From the NCBI GenBank assembly GCA_030267565.1, contig BRXU01000013.1, positions 1,280,001 to 1,344,000 on the forward strand: a stretch of 64,000 nt of DNA, read 5' to 3'. This DNA is from Pleodorina starrii. Taxonomy: Eukaryota > Chlorophyta > Chlorophyceae > Chlamydomonadales > Volvocaceae. Shown piece by piece: positions 10,136 through 22,222 of this stretch; position 1 is the first letter of the stretch; each line of letters begins with the position of its first letter. Made by a program: the position numbers and the translations under genes. The notes under the pieces are model-generated. The model ran no database searches and was not told where the DNA came from. It saw nothing but the letters and a program-made list of their open reading frames with translations.

Positions 10136-13100
10136 CTAGGCGCCCTGGCCCGCCTTCTCCGGGTCTTCACCCTCGCCCTCCTCCGCCCCCGCCTCCTCCC
10201 CATCCGGCAGAAATTGCTCCTCCTCGTGCCCCTCATTCGGCGCCGGCAGCCGCGATGCCGCCGCCGCGGCAGCGCGCGTCTCCTCGTCTTCCTCGCCGTC
10301 GTACACCGCCTCGCCATCGTCGCCCTCGCCCTCCTCCTCCGCCACCGCCGCCAGCCTTGCGTCCGCCTCCACGTCGGCGGCCTCGGCAGCGGCGGCGTCC
10401 GCCGCCGCCGCCGCCGTACCGGCGAGCATGTGGGCCATGCCGGTGCCGGCGGCGACGCCTCGTGCGCCGGCGGTGGCGGAGAACGTGGCGGCGGCCTGCG
10501 CCGCCGCGGCGTCGACGGCGGCCGTCGCCTCCGCCTTGACCGCCTCGTCTTGGAAGTGGGTCACCACCAGCATGAACGAGTCGAAGCTGATGCGGCCCTG
10601 CGGGACGCAACGGACCGGACCGGTTAGCAGCTTAGCACTTCGCAAAGCTGATTCGGGGGCACAGGGCGCGGAGCGCAGCAGAGTTGCCTAAGCAAGACCA
10701 CTGCGGTTGCTGGTTCATCACAAAGGGCTGCCAGCAGCCTCATCAGCAGCGACGGTTGGCAGTGGCCTTACATCGCTGCATGGCCGTTAGTCGCCGGCGT
10801 TCCTGGCGGGGGCATTGCAGGGCGAACCCACACCACCCGCCGCGCTTGACAACCCATCCACACTCGCCCTACGTCCCTACCCTACCCTACCCTACCCTGC
10901 CCAGCCCCTCCCTCGCTGCGTAATCTTCTTCTTTTTAGCCCCTCCCTCGTCCCTACCGTGGTGGGTGCACGGCGCTTCATGAGCTCTTCCACCAGGCTGC
11001 GGGTGGCGGGGGCGGCGGGGTCCAGTCCAGCCATCACAACCAGCTCGCGAAGCTGGTGGGGCAGCAGGCCGACCTCGGGGCCGTCACCTACGGACAGGAG
11101 GAAGGGAGCGCGGGCGAGCAAGGGAGCGGGCGTGGAGGGCGGCGGGCGGGTGAGGGTCTAGAGCGGGAGATGGAGAGTGGAGGGCGAGATGGCCTGCTTC
11201 GGACGCAATGCCGGGACCCTTGTTTTTCTGTTATCTTACCGTACTGCCTTCGACACGGTTGCTTCCGAGGCGGCGCGCGGCGCTGGTAGTCACCAACAGG
11301 CAAGGCTTAGTAAAAGCGTCGGTTGTTAATTTATTAGTACTGATCACCGCAACGATGCCACCGCGGTACCGATTTCCCAAATTTGGTCCATTAGACCAAA
11401 ATCTGGAAAATCAGAGCAGCAAATGTACTAATCCACGTGCCCAGCCTAGAACTCTCGCGCGTTACGGGTTTCTTCTTGCACGGTGGTACTGTGTCGCAAT
11501 GTGTCGCAACGCGTCGGCCGCACATGCCGTTCACGACGGCTCGGTTTGTGGAACGAGTTTTTCTACGACCACTACGTCACAAAGGAAATCACAATCTCCA
11601 CAACGCATACAGCATTATTCACACGCCTTGCTCTGATGGCTCATCCGCAGAATGCCGACGAACGAGAAACATCGCTTTCCGGATCACGACGTACGCTTAC
11701 TCACGCATCACGATAAGCTGCTGTCAACAACAACGCGGAGCGACAAAAACAAAGCAAACTGCATAATAGTTCCCAGCGCCACGTACGCGCCGGCGCGGGC
11801 ACAGGAAAGGTATTTTTGGCCTTCTGACGGACTACGTCGTCAGTAACTGAGTACCGTTAATGCAAAGGCCGCCGCGGTCGAAACCGCACCTGCTTAACAA
11901 GCAAAACTGCACGTTGTTCGCCTGGCTAAAAAAGGAAAAAACGTTTTGCCGCATCAGGAATACTGCTCTCCGTTGCGCCAAATGTCTTTTTAGTCGACGC
12001 GACTAAATGCACATGTGTGACATGTCTTTTGCTGTCTGGGCTGCGTCCCGCCTTTGCGCGGCCGTGTTGCGCCGCCCGTCCCTTCCGCACACACACTCCC
12101 TCACGCCCACTTGCACGCAAAAAAACACGCACTCGCCTTCCCTCACGCCCGCCCGCCCGCACATGAGTACGCACCCCGCGGCCGCACCCCGTGTCCAGCC
12201 GGTGTGGCACCCGCGGCCGCACACAGCACCCGCCCGCCCTCCTCCTCCAGCCGCCCACCAACACCCCACACTCTTCCACTCACCGCTCTCAACTAACCCA
12301 AAATCCACTCCCACTCCCACTCCGCACCCCGCGCACCCAACCCAACCCAACCCACGCCCCGCACTCACCCGCCGCCATGAGCGTGTAGCTGTGTCGCAGC
12401 ATCTCAATGTCCCGCTCGCTGAGGTTCCCGCTGGCGGCCTGAACCGCCTTGAGCGCCTTGCTGCCTCCCTGCTGCCGCTCCCGCCGCACCGCCACCACCT
12501 GCTCCGCCAGGACCTTGGAGGGCTGCAGCAGCTGCAGGGGAGGCAGGCGGGCGATGGCCTCGCCGGCGGCGGCGGCGTCCAGCTTGCGAGCGGCGGCCAT
12601 GGAGGCCAGGTGGCCCTGCGGGGTTGGGGGGAAAGAGAAAGATACCGATACCGCAGCGAAGGGGGGAGGAGGGGTTGGGGGATGGAGGTTGATCGTGCGG
12701 TGCGTCATTGCCCTCATTGGTACTGGCAGGGTGAGAGGAGGCGGGAGGCGGGGTTGCGGTGGGGTGCTGCGGTGGTGTGGATTGGACTCCCAGCGGCCCC
12801 CGGCCCGGTCGGGTTGGTGCCCTCCGCTCTCCCCGGGGCCCTCCCATCTCCAGACCTCAGCCATCCCCGCTTTCGTCAAACACCCCTTCCCCGGCCGGCC
12901 CCTTGCACCCCCGCTGTCCGCTCCCGCCCCCACGGGCTCCCCACCGACCCACCGACTCACCCTCAGCGGCGCCAGGTCAGAGTCGTCGATTTCCAGCACT
13001 GTGCCGCACCGCGGACTGTCCCTCACGTACTCCGCCAGGTACTTCTTCTGGCGAGCCATCATGTACAACGTGCCCATGCCCTCGCGCCGGTCCGCCATGA

Positions 13101-14740
13101 AATTGCCGATGAAGATGTCGCCTGCGGGCATAACGCCGTTCGTTCGTACAACAGTACGACAGTCCTCGTGAACACGTGCGGCGTAAGTCAGGTAGTTGGT
13201 CGCGCTCCGCGCTCCGCGCACCGCCCCTTCCCCGCCAGTCACCCAGCCGCCCAACCGTCCCGCCACCCACCGCTTGCCATGTACAGCGTGCCCGCGCCGT
13301 TCCGCTTGTCGTCCGCCCACTGGCCCACGTACATGTCCCCGTTGGCGTACTCGTATCGGCCGGTGCCGTGCCGGATGTTGGCAACCCAGTCGCCGCTGTA
13401 CACCTCCCCGGTGGGGTAGTACCGCGTGCCGTAGCCCTCGCGGCGGCCCTGGATCCAGTCACCGTCGTACTGCAGGATCCACTCTTTCGACGACGAGCCC
13501 TCCTGGGGGGGGCGCCGGGTTCATCACATCTCAAATGAGCAATTCTGGGTTTTTGCCGTACCCAGCGTGTCGTACACCCGTGCGCTGAGTGGCACGTTGA
13601 GGGGTCGGGACTGGGCCACGTGAGTCTGCCCCGGCGCCGGAGTCTCTGACGCCGGCCCGCTCTGCTGTACTGCGCACACACACACACACACCACTGCTTC
13701 TCGCCACGTCCCCAGTCCGTTCTACCCTTCCCGCCCGAGCACCGCTCGCTCCCCATTCCGTCGAACCACGCCGTGCGGTGCCGCGCGGCCAGGCCAGTCC
13801 AGGCCAGGCCCGGCGTCTCCGCGGCCAGTCGCGGCCCGCTCCCGCTCCCACCCACCTTCTGCACGAAGTATTGTCCCCTGCCGTGTGGCCTGCCCGCCAG
13901 CACCTCGCCCTCGTAGCGTCCGCCGCTGACGCCCAACAGAGTGCCCTGCTTGCCGGCGCGACCGGGACCTGCAGGACGACCAGGGCGGGGCCGCGGGGGG
14001 CTTAGCGGCCGCGGGGGGCGCGGGGGCCGCGGGGATGCGCGGGGGGCGCGGGGGCCGCGGCCCGCCGTCCTCCCATGATGCCTGTGTAGGCAACTGCCTC
14101 ATGGGCTGGGCCGCGCCACCCGCCAGGGGCCGACGGCTCGGCGGGAGCTGGGCGGGAGGGCAACGGTGTCGGCGCGGCCGCGGCTGCCGCTCCATCGCGC
14201 TGCCCGTCTCCATCGCGCGGGCGTCCGTCACCCCCCAGCTCTGACATCCGTGCACGCGTGCAGCCCGCCAGCCGGCGCAATGGCAGCCCACGTGCGGCGT
14301 TCGCGCGAGTCCCGCTCACGTGTCGCCCCCCGCAGCCTGCTTCGTTCGACCGCCGACCGGCCAAGCTCATTCGGGCACGCCGCCGAAATCCAACGCGCCC
14401 ACGCGTGGGGGCGGGGTCCGGGCGAGGCGAGGTTCAAGACAGCAGCCCCTCGAGCTGACTGGACAGCTGTCGTGCCGCGGATGACCCACCGACCCACAGA
14501 CGCACCGACCCATTGGTCCGTCGACCCACAACGCGCTTTTCCGCGGGTCCCCGCACCCGCGCCCCGCCCACACGCGCCTGTCAGGCTTGAGGTGAGGGGT
14601 ATGCGCTCTCGCGCGGTGGCCTTCCAGCTGCGCGGCTCCGACCTCCGCGGGAGCGTGGGGCGCGGCGGAGAGCTAGACCGATGCATGGTGACGGGGTTGG
14701 GCATCTCAATTTCGCGGTACTTGGTGGAAGGGTGGTCCAT
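10136..14740 (-). CDS. MORN-repeat and EF-hand-like protein, 504 aa
   Basis: Seven minus-strand exons join in phase: 14740-14572, 13968-13856, 13502-13271, 13121-12961, 12615-12369, 11087-10957 and 10597-10136. Residues 1-56 are a basic, Ser/Pro-rich leader. About residues 70-200 are MORN repeats (YEGEVLAGRPHGRG, YDGDWIQGRREGYG, YSGDWVANIRHGTG, YVGQWADDKRNGAG, FIGNFMADRREGMG). An EF-hand-like pair follows (LSERDIEMLRHSYTLMAAG then DGPEVGLLPHQLREL, and later GRISFDSFMLVVTHF). Both loops lack the usual acidic ladder, so calcium binding is doubtful. The C-terminus is an Ala- and Glu-rich tail. MORN repeats usually mediate membrane or protein contact, and such proteins are frequent in cilia of motile algae; an axonemal role is an inference. 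The start was chosen because its exon ends in the phase the next exon needs. Confidence 0.85.
10872..10898. repeat. CCCTA short tandem array
   Basis: Four to five copies of the pentamer taccc lie in an intron of the MORN gene, close to the acceptor of its last exon. Probably simple-sequence expansion rather than a telomere remnant, because the unit is five bases. Confidence 0.6.
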
Positions 14741-16097
14741 TTGGGGCCGCTCAGTCTGCCCCTTGCTGGTCGGGGCGCCTCCGGTTCCAGCGTTGGCCCT
14801 TGGCTGGGCGTCGTAGGGCATTCAGCCAATATCAAGCGAACAAAGATAGCTCAAGCACTGCCTCGTGTGCCGCTGGCACCTAGTGACAATGAGCTGCGCG
14901 GAATGATAGCCCCGACTCCCCACCAGGATAACACTTTGTTTGAACCAGTTGCTCGACAAGGATAACTTGCCAAAGATCAACGCAAAATCATGGAAAGCTT
15001 TCCGAACGCGAACTCCGGGTGTCGTCGCAAGGCGTTGCAACTATACAGAGCTTTATTGTAAATATATATAATTGACACTTTTAAACTATGGTTTAGAGGT
15101 TCTGTGCTTTAGAGCTTGTAGTGCGGCCCGTTCCGCATTAGCGCTCGAAGGTGCACCGTTGGGTTAGTCCGCCAGCCCCAGCATCCGCCCCGCGTCTCGA
15201 GTTCTCGACGCATTTCGTTCATCCATGCATTATGCACACTATCCAAATACATTGAAACGGCTATCCCTATCTACCTATATTTCTATCTGTGTCTCACAAG
15301 CAGGCTGGACAAAATACCTCAATGTCCTACTTTACATGGCTTGTGCAATGCCATAGTAAGTTAAGGCGCTGAGCCTGCTTGTGCTGCGGTTTTGGTCATG
15401 CAAGAGGGCGCAGGCGCTGGTCCCGCTCCGGCGGCACCAGCCTCCTACACCAGAGCATCTATCAATGAGCTGGACGTTTACAATGCTCGAAGCATTAAGC
15501 TGGCGGAGGCGACACGGGTGGGTCGTAGTGCGCCCACCGTTGCGCTCTCAGTCAAAGCCAATCGCCCTCTTTTGGCAAAAGTTGTTATGTGGCTATTCAA
15601 GGGCAGCATGTGCTCCCCAGGGGTAGGCTGTAGGCGTTTTCGTTGCCAATGCCCGACCATCGCCGATTCCCGTGACGCCTGCTTGTCACGGTTCATGCAC
15701 CCAAGCGCTCCGTCTTATCCTAACGTGAAAGGACGCAATCGTGTCTGGCACTAGACACCCAAGCACACTCGCACCGAACGAGCTCTGCCGAGTCCAACCC
15801 TCGCTGCAGTCCGGACACGCTTTTACTGGTCCGCCTTGCGGTCCCTCGCAACAGCAATCCCGCCCCAAGAGCAACCTGAGCAACACAGTCACGACCCAAA
15901 CCCGCCCACCTCCATAATCCCCCGTGCGTGACCTCCAGCCGTCGGGGCAGTCTGAACACGCTCCCCTGTCCTCCTCCCCCGGGCAGCGACGCTCCCAGAG
16001 GAAACGCTCTTCACCAACCCCGCCTCGTATTACGCCGTACCGGTCGTACCACTCTGCGCAGGTTCGTCTCTTCCTCCCCGGGCTCAAGGGAGGCGTC
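14741..16097. promoter_or_regulatory. Divergent intergenic region between the MORN gene and the 885-aa gene
   Basis: The two genes point away from each other, so both promoters should lie in these 1.36 kb. I see no convincing TATA box. The centre (about 15040-15110) is unusually AT-rich and holds a TGTAA followed by 'atatatata', which could serve as a plus-strand poly(A) signal for an unseen transcript. A short open stretch near 15392-15754 looks mildly protein-like but has no splice partner in phase. Confidence 0.4.
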
Positions 16098-19000
16098 ATG
16101 GACGAGTGGGATGATCCACAGGACGCCAGGGCGGCAGCCCAAGCAGCTGCACATGCGGCATCGGCAGCCAGAGGGCCCTGTGAGTTCCTGGGGCGACGGT
16201 GGGAGCGGTTTCCCGAGTATTCAATCTGTTGTCTGCCTCTGATTAAAGAGGGAGGGGGTTGGGAGGTCTGTCGAGGTGAAATGGCAGTACGTCCCAATGG
16301 ACAATGAAGCGGGAAGACGGGGTTGCCTCTTGAATTGGAACGTGCGTGGGACGGCTGTGGTCCGCCACCTCTCAGGGATCGAAGGAGCCGACCCGTGGGT
16401 CGTTCCTTCCTTTTAGCTGCTTGCATCCCTGTGAGGTGCGTATCGCAGCCAGCCTTGACTAGTGGAGGTCGGCGGCACGCATTAGGCTGCGTGCGTTAGA
16501 AGGGACAGGGGTGGGACCGAAGGGGTGTCAGGCAAGCGGCCAGGAGGGGGAGGGGCCGTGGCGCGGACGATGGCGATGAGGAGTGTCGGCGGTGGTGGCC
16601 TGCAGCAGCAGGGGCAGCGGCAGCAGCAGCAGTTGATGTGCGCGGCACTGCGGCCTTGAGGCGCGGGCGGCAGCACGAGCGAAGCGCAGCTCTGGCTAGT
16701 GACTGCCCTGCAGCAGCAGCAGCAGCGGCAGCAGGGGCGGCGGCGGTGGTGGCGCGTGGAGCCGCAGCAGCACCCCGCAGCAGCACAGCAACGGCGGCGG
16801 CATCGCATCACTGGAGCTGTCGCAATGCGGCGGTGGTGGCGGCGGCGACAGCTCGCAGCTGCGGAGGCCGCGGAGACAGCCATGCGTCCGATGAGTGGAG
16901 CGGCGGAGGCCGCCCACACAGGCAGGCCGCCCACACAGGCAGGCAGACAGGCAGGCAGGCAGGCAGACAGACAGACAGGCAGGCAGGCAGACAGGCAGGC
17001 AGACAGGCAGGCAGGCAGACAGGCAGGCAGGCGGTCACCGCTGGCTGCTGCGACCTTCATGGAGCTGGCAGTGCATTACGTGGCGTCAGTCAGTCAGTCA
17101 GTCAGTCGGTTGGTCGGTCGATGGGACCGCGGTGGGACCCGCAGAAGCCCGGTGACCGGACTTCTGGGTTTGGCGGATCTGGAGGATAATAAGAAAGAGG
17201 AGATGGGGGACGGCCGCTGGGGTGTGGGGTGGAGGGCTGGGCGCCGGAGCCTCCCTCCTCTGGAGGCTGGCGGGGCGGTGGCGGGTTGCGGCCCGCACCT
17301 CGCGCCCGCGCCGCACGGCCCGCACCCCACGCCGCGCACCTTACTCCCACGCCACCCACCTCCCCTCTCCCTCTCCCTCGCCCTTCCTTTCCTCTTCCCA
17401 GCCGAAACGGCACTCAAGTCCCGGAAGCGGCTGGCGAAGGTGGCCGCCCTGGCGCATGCCAACGACCCGGCAACCGCGGCGGGGGGCGCTGCGGCGCTGG
17501 ATGGCGGCGGCAGCGGCGGCTGTGGCGGCAGCGGCGGGGAGGGGGACGCCGGGGGTGGAATGCTGGTGGAAGCGATTATCGTGGAGGTGGGGCCTGTGGG
17601 TTCGCTCGGCCAATCACTCTCGCGCGGGTTTCGCTGAAAGGGCTGGCGGGATTGTGGGGTTTGAACGGAGGGTAGTGCGGGGAAGGCCAGCTGACTGGTG
17701 ATGTGTATGGGGGAGAGGGGCCGGGGAGGGTAAAAACCGAAGATACCGGCGGCCGCGTCCTGGGTCACATTTGGGTTTTGCGTTGCCGTTGCCGTGTCGT
17801 GCCGTGTCGTGTCCTGCCGCAGGATGACGACGAGGATGACGGGCTGTTGCTGCTGGCGCCCTCCTCGGGGTCGGCGGGGGCGGGGGCCGGCGGCGCGGGA
17901 GCGGTTTCGGAGGGCGGCTACGTGGCGGGCGCTGCGGCGGGCGGCCCCAGCGGCCAACACCGGCTGTCCCAAGGTGGGCCGGGCTGGGCTGGTGGCGTTA
18001 CGACAGCCCGAGGTGGCTGAAGAGCGTACAGGCCGGTGGGGATGAGTAGGCGGGTGGCAAGCGCCCGGGGCCAGGGGCCGGGGCCAGGGGCCGGGGCCAG
18101 GGGCCGGGGCCAGGGGCCGGGGCCTCCGTTCGGCTCCTCATTGAAAGACCACCCCTGAAGTGCAGGCTCCGATGGAGACCGCAACTCGGCGCGATCCGGA
18201 GCTGGCGGCGGCGGCGGCGGCCGGAGCAACGGGCAGGCCGGCGCCGGTACGGCACCAGGCCCGGCGTCGGCGGCATCGGTCAGCGGCGCGCCGGGGCGCA
18301 GTGGCGGCGCCGTCAGCGCCGGCGCCGGCGGCGGCGGCTCGCGGACTCGGCCGGGCTCCGCGACAGGTGGCGGCGGCGGCGGCAGACCGGCCAGTGCGAG
18401 CGCTGGCACGCGGAGGGCTGGGTGGGTCACTAGCGGCTTTGGGGCGGCCGGGGCGTTTTCAGTCGATGTGGTGGGGCCCATGTATTTTTTTTGTGGACTG
18501 GCTCACGGGGGCCGTTTGTACACAGGGCCTTGCGTGCCGATGATGTACGGCGTTGACTGGGTTGGGAGGATGTGTGTGTATATGTATGTGTGGTTATGTC
18601 TCGGCGTTAGGGGTCGTGCTGGACGCAGCTACGAAGTCGGAGCAGCACCAAGCACCACCCAAGCCCTAGCGGGGAACTTCGCAGAAATTTTGGTCGTGAA
18701 TGCCGTACACGGTGCCGTACTCCACCTGTGTTCTGTCCCGCGCAGCGACGGCCACGCCAGCGTCGGTGGCGGCGAGGCTGGCGGCGGCGGCGGCGGTGGC
18801 GGCAGCCAGCCACGACTGCGCACTGGGCCAGTGTCGGGGTCGGCGGGCGGCGCCGACGCGGCCGCCGCGGCGCCGCGTGTGCCGGTGTGGGCCCGACTGG
18901 CGAACAACGCGCCGGCGCGCGAGAAGATCGCGCCGCCGGCACCCAAGGTACGACAGGTACGACAGGACGCAGCGGCGAGCCGTCAGTAAAGCGCTTCCTC

Positions 19001-22000
19001 ACGACATAAGAACACTCATGCAATCGATTGGCTGTGGTCCGATCGTTAGCGTTGGCGTGCTGGTAACCTGTTGGCGTTGGCGTTGCGGGGGGTACCACGG
19101 GTATGGCATGTGGACTGTCGCCGCACCGGAGTGTGCTCCGAAACCGTGTCGTTAGGATCTCCGGGGGTTTCTTCGGGGAGTTTCGGAGAGTTCCTATCTG
19201 CAGATGAAAGCCGCCGCGCCGGAGGGGCGTGCGCCGACAAGGGCATCGGAAGCGGACATGCCACGTTCGTGAATGGAGGATTCCGCGACTTGGATTGCGC
19301 GGCCGGCCTTTACCTGTCCGCGTGCTGCCGTATGTCTCGAGCCCCGTAGGTCTACCGTGCCGTACAAGGCAAGACGCTGAGCCTCGGACTCGGCGGCCCC
19401 GAGGAAGCCCCTGGCCTCTTCATGGTGGCGGACCCGGCGGCGCCGTACTACGGCATCGAGCCAGGCAACGGCAGCGGCATCGCCGCCGCTGCCGTGGCTG
19501 CCGCCGCCGCGGCGGCTGCTGCGGCCAACGGCGGCCGCATGGGCTGGCCCGTCATTCCGCCGGTGCCGGGCATGATGCGCCCCAACGGCGCCGTCGGCAG
19601 CGGCGGTGGCGGCGCTAACGGCGGCTCGACGGCGGGTGGTGCAGCGGCGGCGGCGGCGGCCGGGCGGGTCAACAGCTCGCTCATGTACGGCGCGCCGTAC
19701 GATGGCGACTACGGGTCCTCAGCGGCAGGTACGCGGGGGCGCGCTTTGCGAGGGCGGTGTGGCGACACCACCTTGGTGTCGCAGTGTCGTACTGTCCTGT
19801 ACGGACGCTTCCTTGGCGGGATAAGCTGACGAGCTGGGAGCTGAGCTGAGCTGAGCGCCGCGGGCCGTGCAACACGGCGTGCCGTACTGTTCGTGCAGTC
19901 TGTAACGACGCCGTGCCCCTAGGTCCCCGCATTCCTGCACGGCACTGCACGGAAAGGCCGGTCGGTCGCTCTGCCACTCAGTTCGACGCCTCGCCGTTAT
20001 CCCATTCAGGCGCTCGCCGCGCGCTCGATGGCGCGGGCGGACCCATGGGTTACTACGGTACCTCTGCCCTTGCCGCCGTCGGCCCCAATGTGGCCTTCGT
20101 GCGGTCGCGGCGTCTAGGCAGCGGCGGCTCCAACGGCGCGTCCCCTAACAAGGGACTGCCGCCGGCGCCAGCAGCGGCGGCGCAGCCGCCGAACGGGACC
20201 GCAGCTGGCAGCTACGCCGCCGCCGCCGCGAACGGCGGGGGTGGCGGCGCCGCCGCGGTTGGGCAGGGCGCCTTTGCCTCCGCCACCGCCGCGGCCTCGG
20301 CGGCGGCGGCCGCGGCGGCGGCGGCCGCAGCGGCGGTGGGGAGTCCGGCTCTGCGCCTGACGGCGGCGCAGCGGGTGCAGCAGGGGCTGCCTCGAGGGGC
20401 CGGCGATGCGGTCGCCCCGGGCGTTGGTCCACCTGCGCTTCTCAAGGTGCGTCCCAGTTTCGGCCGCCTTTCACTGGCCGACCGCAACACGGCACGCGCG
20501 ACTCGACGCACGCTTGGATCGCGGCTGGGGCGGGCCGTGGCGCGCGTTTCTTTCCTCGCAAGGCCCCTCTCCTCCTTTCGTAGAGAAGTCGATTGCCCTA
20601 CGAGTCTCGCACAGATCCGGTTGATTACCGGATCAAGCAGAGCCGCCTCCTCCAGCCAATGCAGCAGGCTACCCGTTGTTGGGTTGGTTTGGCTTGGCTT
20701 AGCTTGGCTTGGCTTGGCTTGGGTCGGGTCGGGTTGGCTTGGCTTGGGTTGGGTTGGGTTGGGTTGGGTTGGGTTGGGTTGGGTTGGGTTGGGTTGGGTT
20801 GGGTTGGGTTGGGTTGGGTTGGGTTGGGTTGGGTTGGGTTGGGTTGGGTTGGGTACTCCTCTACTCAGCTACTCAGCTACTCAGGGTGTCAGTTTGGGCT
20901 GTCACACGCCACACACGCCGCTCATGCCACACATGCCACATACGCACACACCCCGACAGGTACATTCCTCCGAGCTCATTGGGGAGAGCGGCGCGCCACG
21001 CCCGCCCGCCGGCGCCGTAGGCTGGGGGGCGGGGAGTCCTGGCAGCTGGAGCGGCTCCCCGGGCCCCCCACCACCGCAGCCGGGCCGCTTGGGGCAGCCG
21101 CCGGCGCAGCAGCAGCAGCAGCAGCAGGCGGGGGTGCCGACCGCCTGGCCCGACCCCGGCGGTGGCGGAGGCGGCATGTCGTACAACGCCATGCGGGCCA
21201 TATCGTACGGTAATCTGGGTCTGCACGGCCAACTCAGTCCCGGCAGGGTGTCCCCAAGCGGCTTCAGCGCCGCCGCCGCCGCCGGCAGCGGTGCGCCGCC
21301 GGGAGCGATGCGGTCGAGCTTGCTGGGGTCGCCCGCCGCCGCCGCGGCGGCGGCGGCGGCGGCTGCCGCCGGGGGGGCTGCCAACGGCGGTGGCGGCGCC
21401 AGCTCGAGCATGTACGCCAACGCGCCGCGGTCGGCGCCGCCGACGTATCAGCAGTACACGCCGGCGCCGCCGCCGCCGCCGGTGCAGCCCTTCTCGACGT
21501 CGCAGCAGCAGCCGACGTACCACCACATCGGCGGCCCGGGGACTTCCGCGGGGTATGCCAGCGCATATCAGCAGCAGGTCGGTTGGGGCAAGGAGGACGG
21601 GGGGAGGCCCGGTGATGGAGAGCGAGATATTGGGGACGGGAGATGCGTGTGAGGGTTTTGGCAAGGGGCTTGCTCTCCCTGCTCCACATCCATGTAGACG
21701 ATGTTGTACTGCCCTCCCTTCCCGGTCGCCCTCCCTTCCCGGTCGCCCGCCTTTCCCGGCCGCCCGCCTTTCCCCGCCGCCCTCCTTTCCTGGCCGCGCA
21801 ACCCTTTATTCACCCTCTCCACCTCCCTCTCGTTCCATCGCCGCGGTTCATGTTTCCTGGCCCCGGCCCCGCAGCCCGACGGGTACAGCAGTTACGGCAG
21901 CTACGGCGGCGCGGCGTCGCGCCACGTCGCGACGCCTATCCCTGGAGCGAACCGCACGGGAGGTGGGGGCAGCCCTGGGCCCCTGTACGCGCGGGGCAGT

Positions 22001-22222
22001 GTGGGGAGTGTCGGGCCCGGGTCGGGGCTGCTGTTCGCTTCGGGAAGCACGCCCCATGTCACGGCAGCGACCCTGGCGGCGGTGGCGGCGGCGGCGGGAA
22101 ACGTGGCCGCCAGCGCCGCCTCCGTCGGCGTCATCGGAGGCGGAGGCTACGACACCGGCGGCACCCTCATCAGCCGGCTCCGCTCGTCGTCGTCCACGCA
22201 GCTTGCGGCGCAGGGGCGCTGA
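16098..22222 (+). CDS. Large Ala/Gly-rich low-complexity protein, 885 aa
   Basis: Nine exons join without a phase error: 16098-16179, 17402-17586, 17823-17973, 18166-18421, 18746-18947, 19350-19728, 20010-20446, 20960-21577 and 21875-22222 (TGA). I do not recognise a domain. The N-terminus begins MDEWDDPQDARAAAQAAAHA and continues into a basic helix (ETALKSRKRLAKVAALAHA). An acidic patch (DDDEDDG) follows, then long polyalanine, polyglycine and glutamine runs, Tyr-containing islands (YYGIEP, GYYGTS, GYSSYGSYGG) and a short ordered-looking stretch (VYRAVQGKTLSLGLGG). The composition suggests a disordered nuclear or RNA-associated scaffold; that is a guess. The exon chain, sensible donors and single terminal stop argue strongly that the gene is real despite its odd content. 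Confidence 0.8.
16936..17030. repeat. CAGG/CAGA tetranucleotide array in intron 1
   Basis: About 95 bases of imperfect (CAGG)n with CAGA interruptions. It lies in the 1.2 kb first intron of the 885-aa gene and produces false open frames on both strands. A short (CAGT)n run follows near 17085-17105. Confidence 0.85.
18066..18123. repeat. GGGGCCA/GGGGCCG minisatellite in intron 3
   Basis: A 14-base unit alternating ggggcca and ggggccg is repeated about four times, just upstream of the acceptor used for the exon starting at 18166. G-rich on the sense strand, so it could form G-quadruplex RNA. Confidence 0.75.
20744..20854. repeat. (GGGTT)n array in intron 7
   Basis: About 22 copies of GGGTT, preceded at 20690-20743 by degenerate GGCTT copies. 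The array is intronic and G-rich on the sense strand. Open frames across it (GLGWVGLGWVG) are artefacts of the repeat. Confidence 0.9.

Noticed and set aside
12007..13419. 470-codon plus-strand open frame
   Set aside because: Low-complexity Pro/His/Arg antisense of MORN exons, whose minus-strand reading is phase-consistent and domain-bearing.
16482..17060. Minus-strand frame rich in CLPACLP
   Set aside because: Antisense translation of the CAGG/CAGA array in intron 1 of the 885-aa gene.
20593..21213. Open frame with GLGWVGLGWVG repeats
   Set aside because: Produced by the GGGTT array in an intron; flanking exons in the correct frame exclude it.
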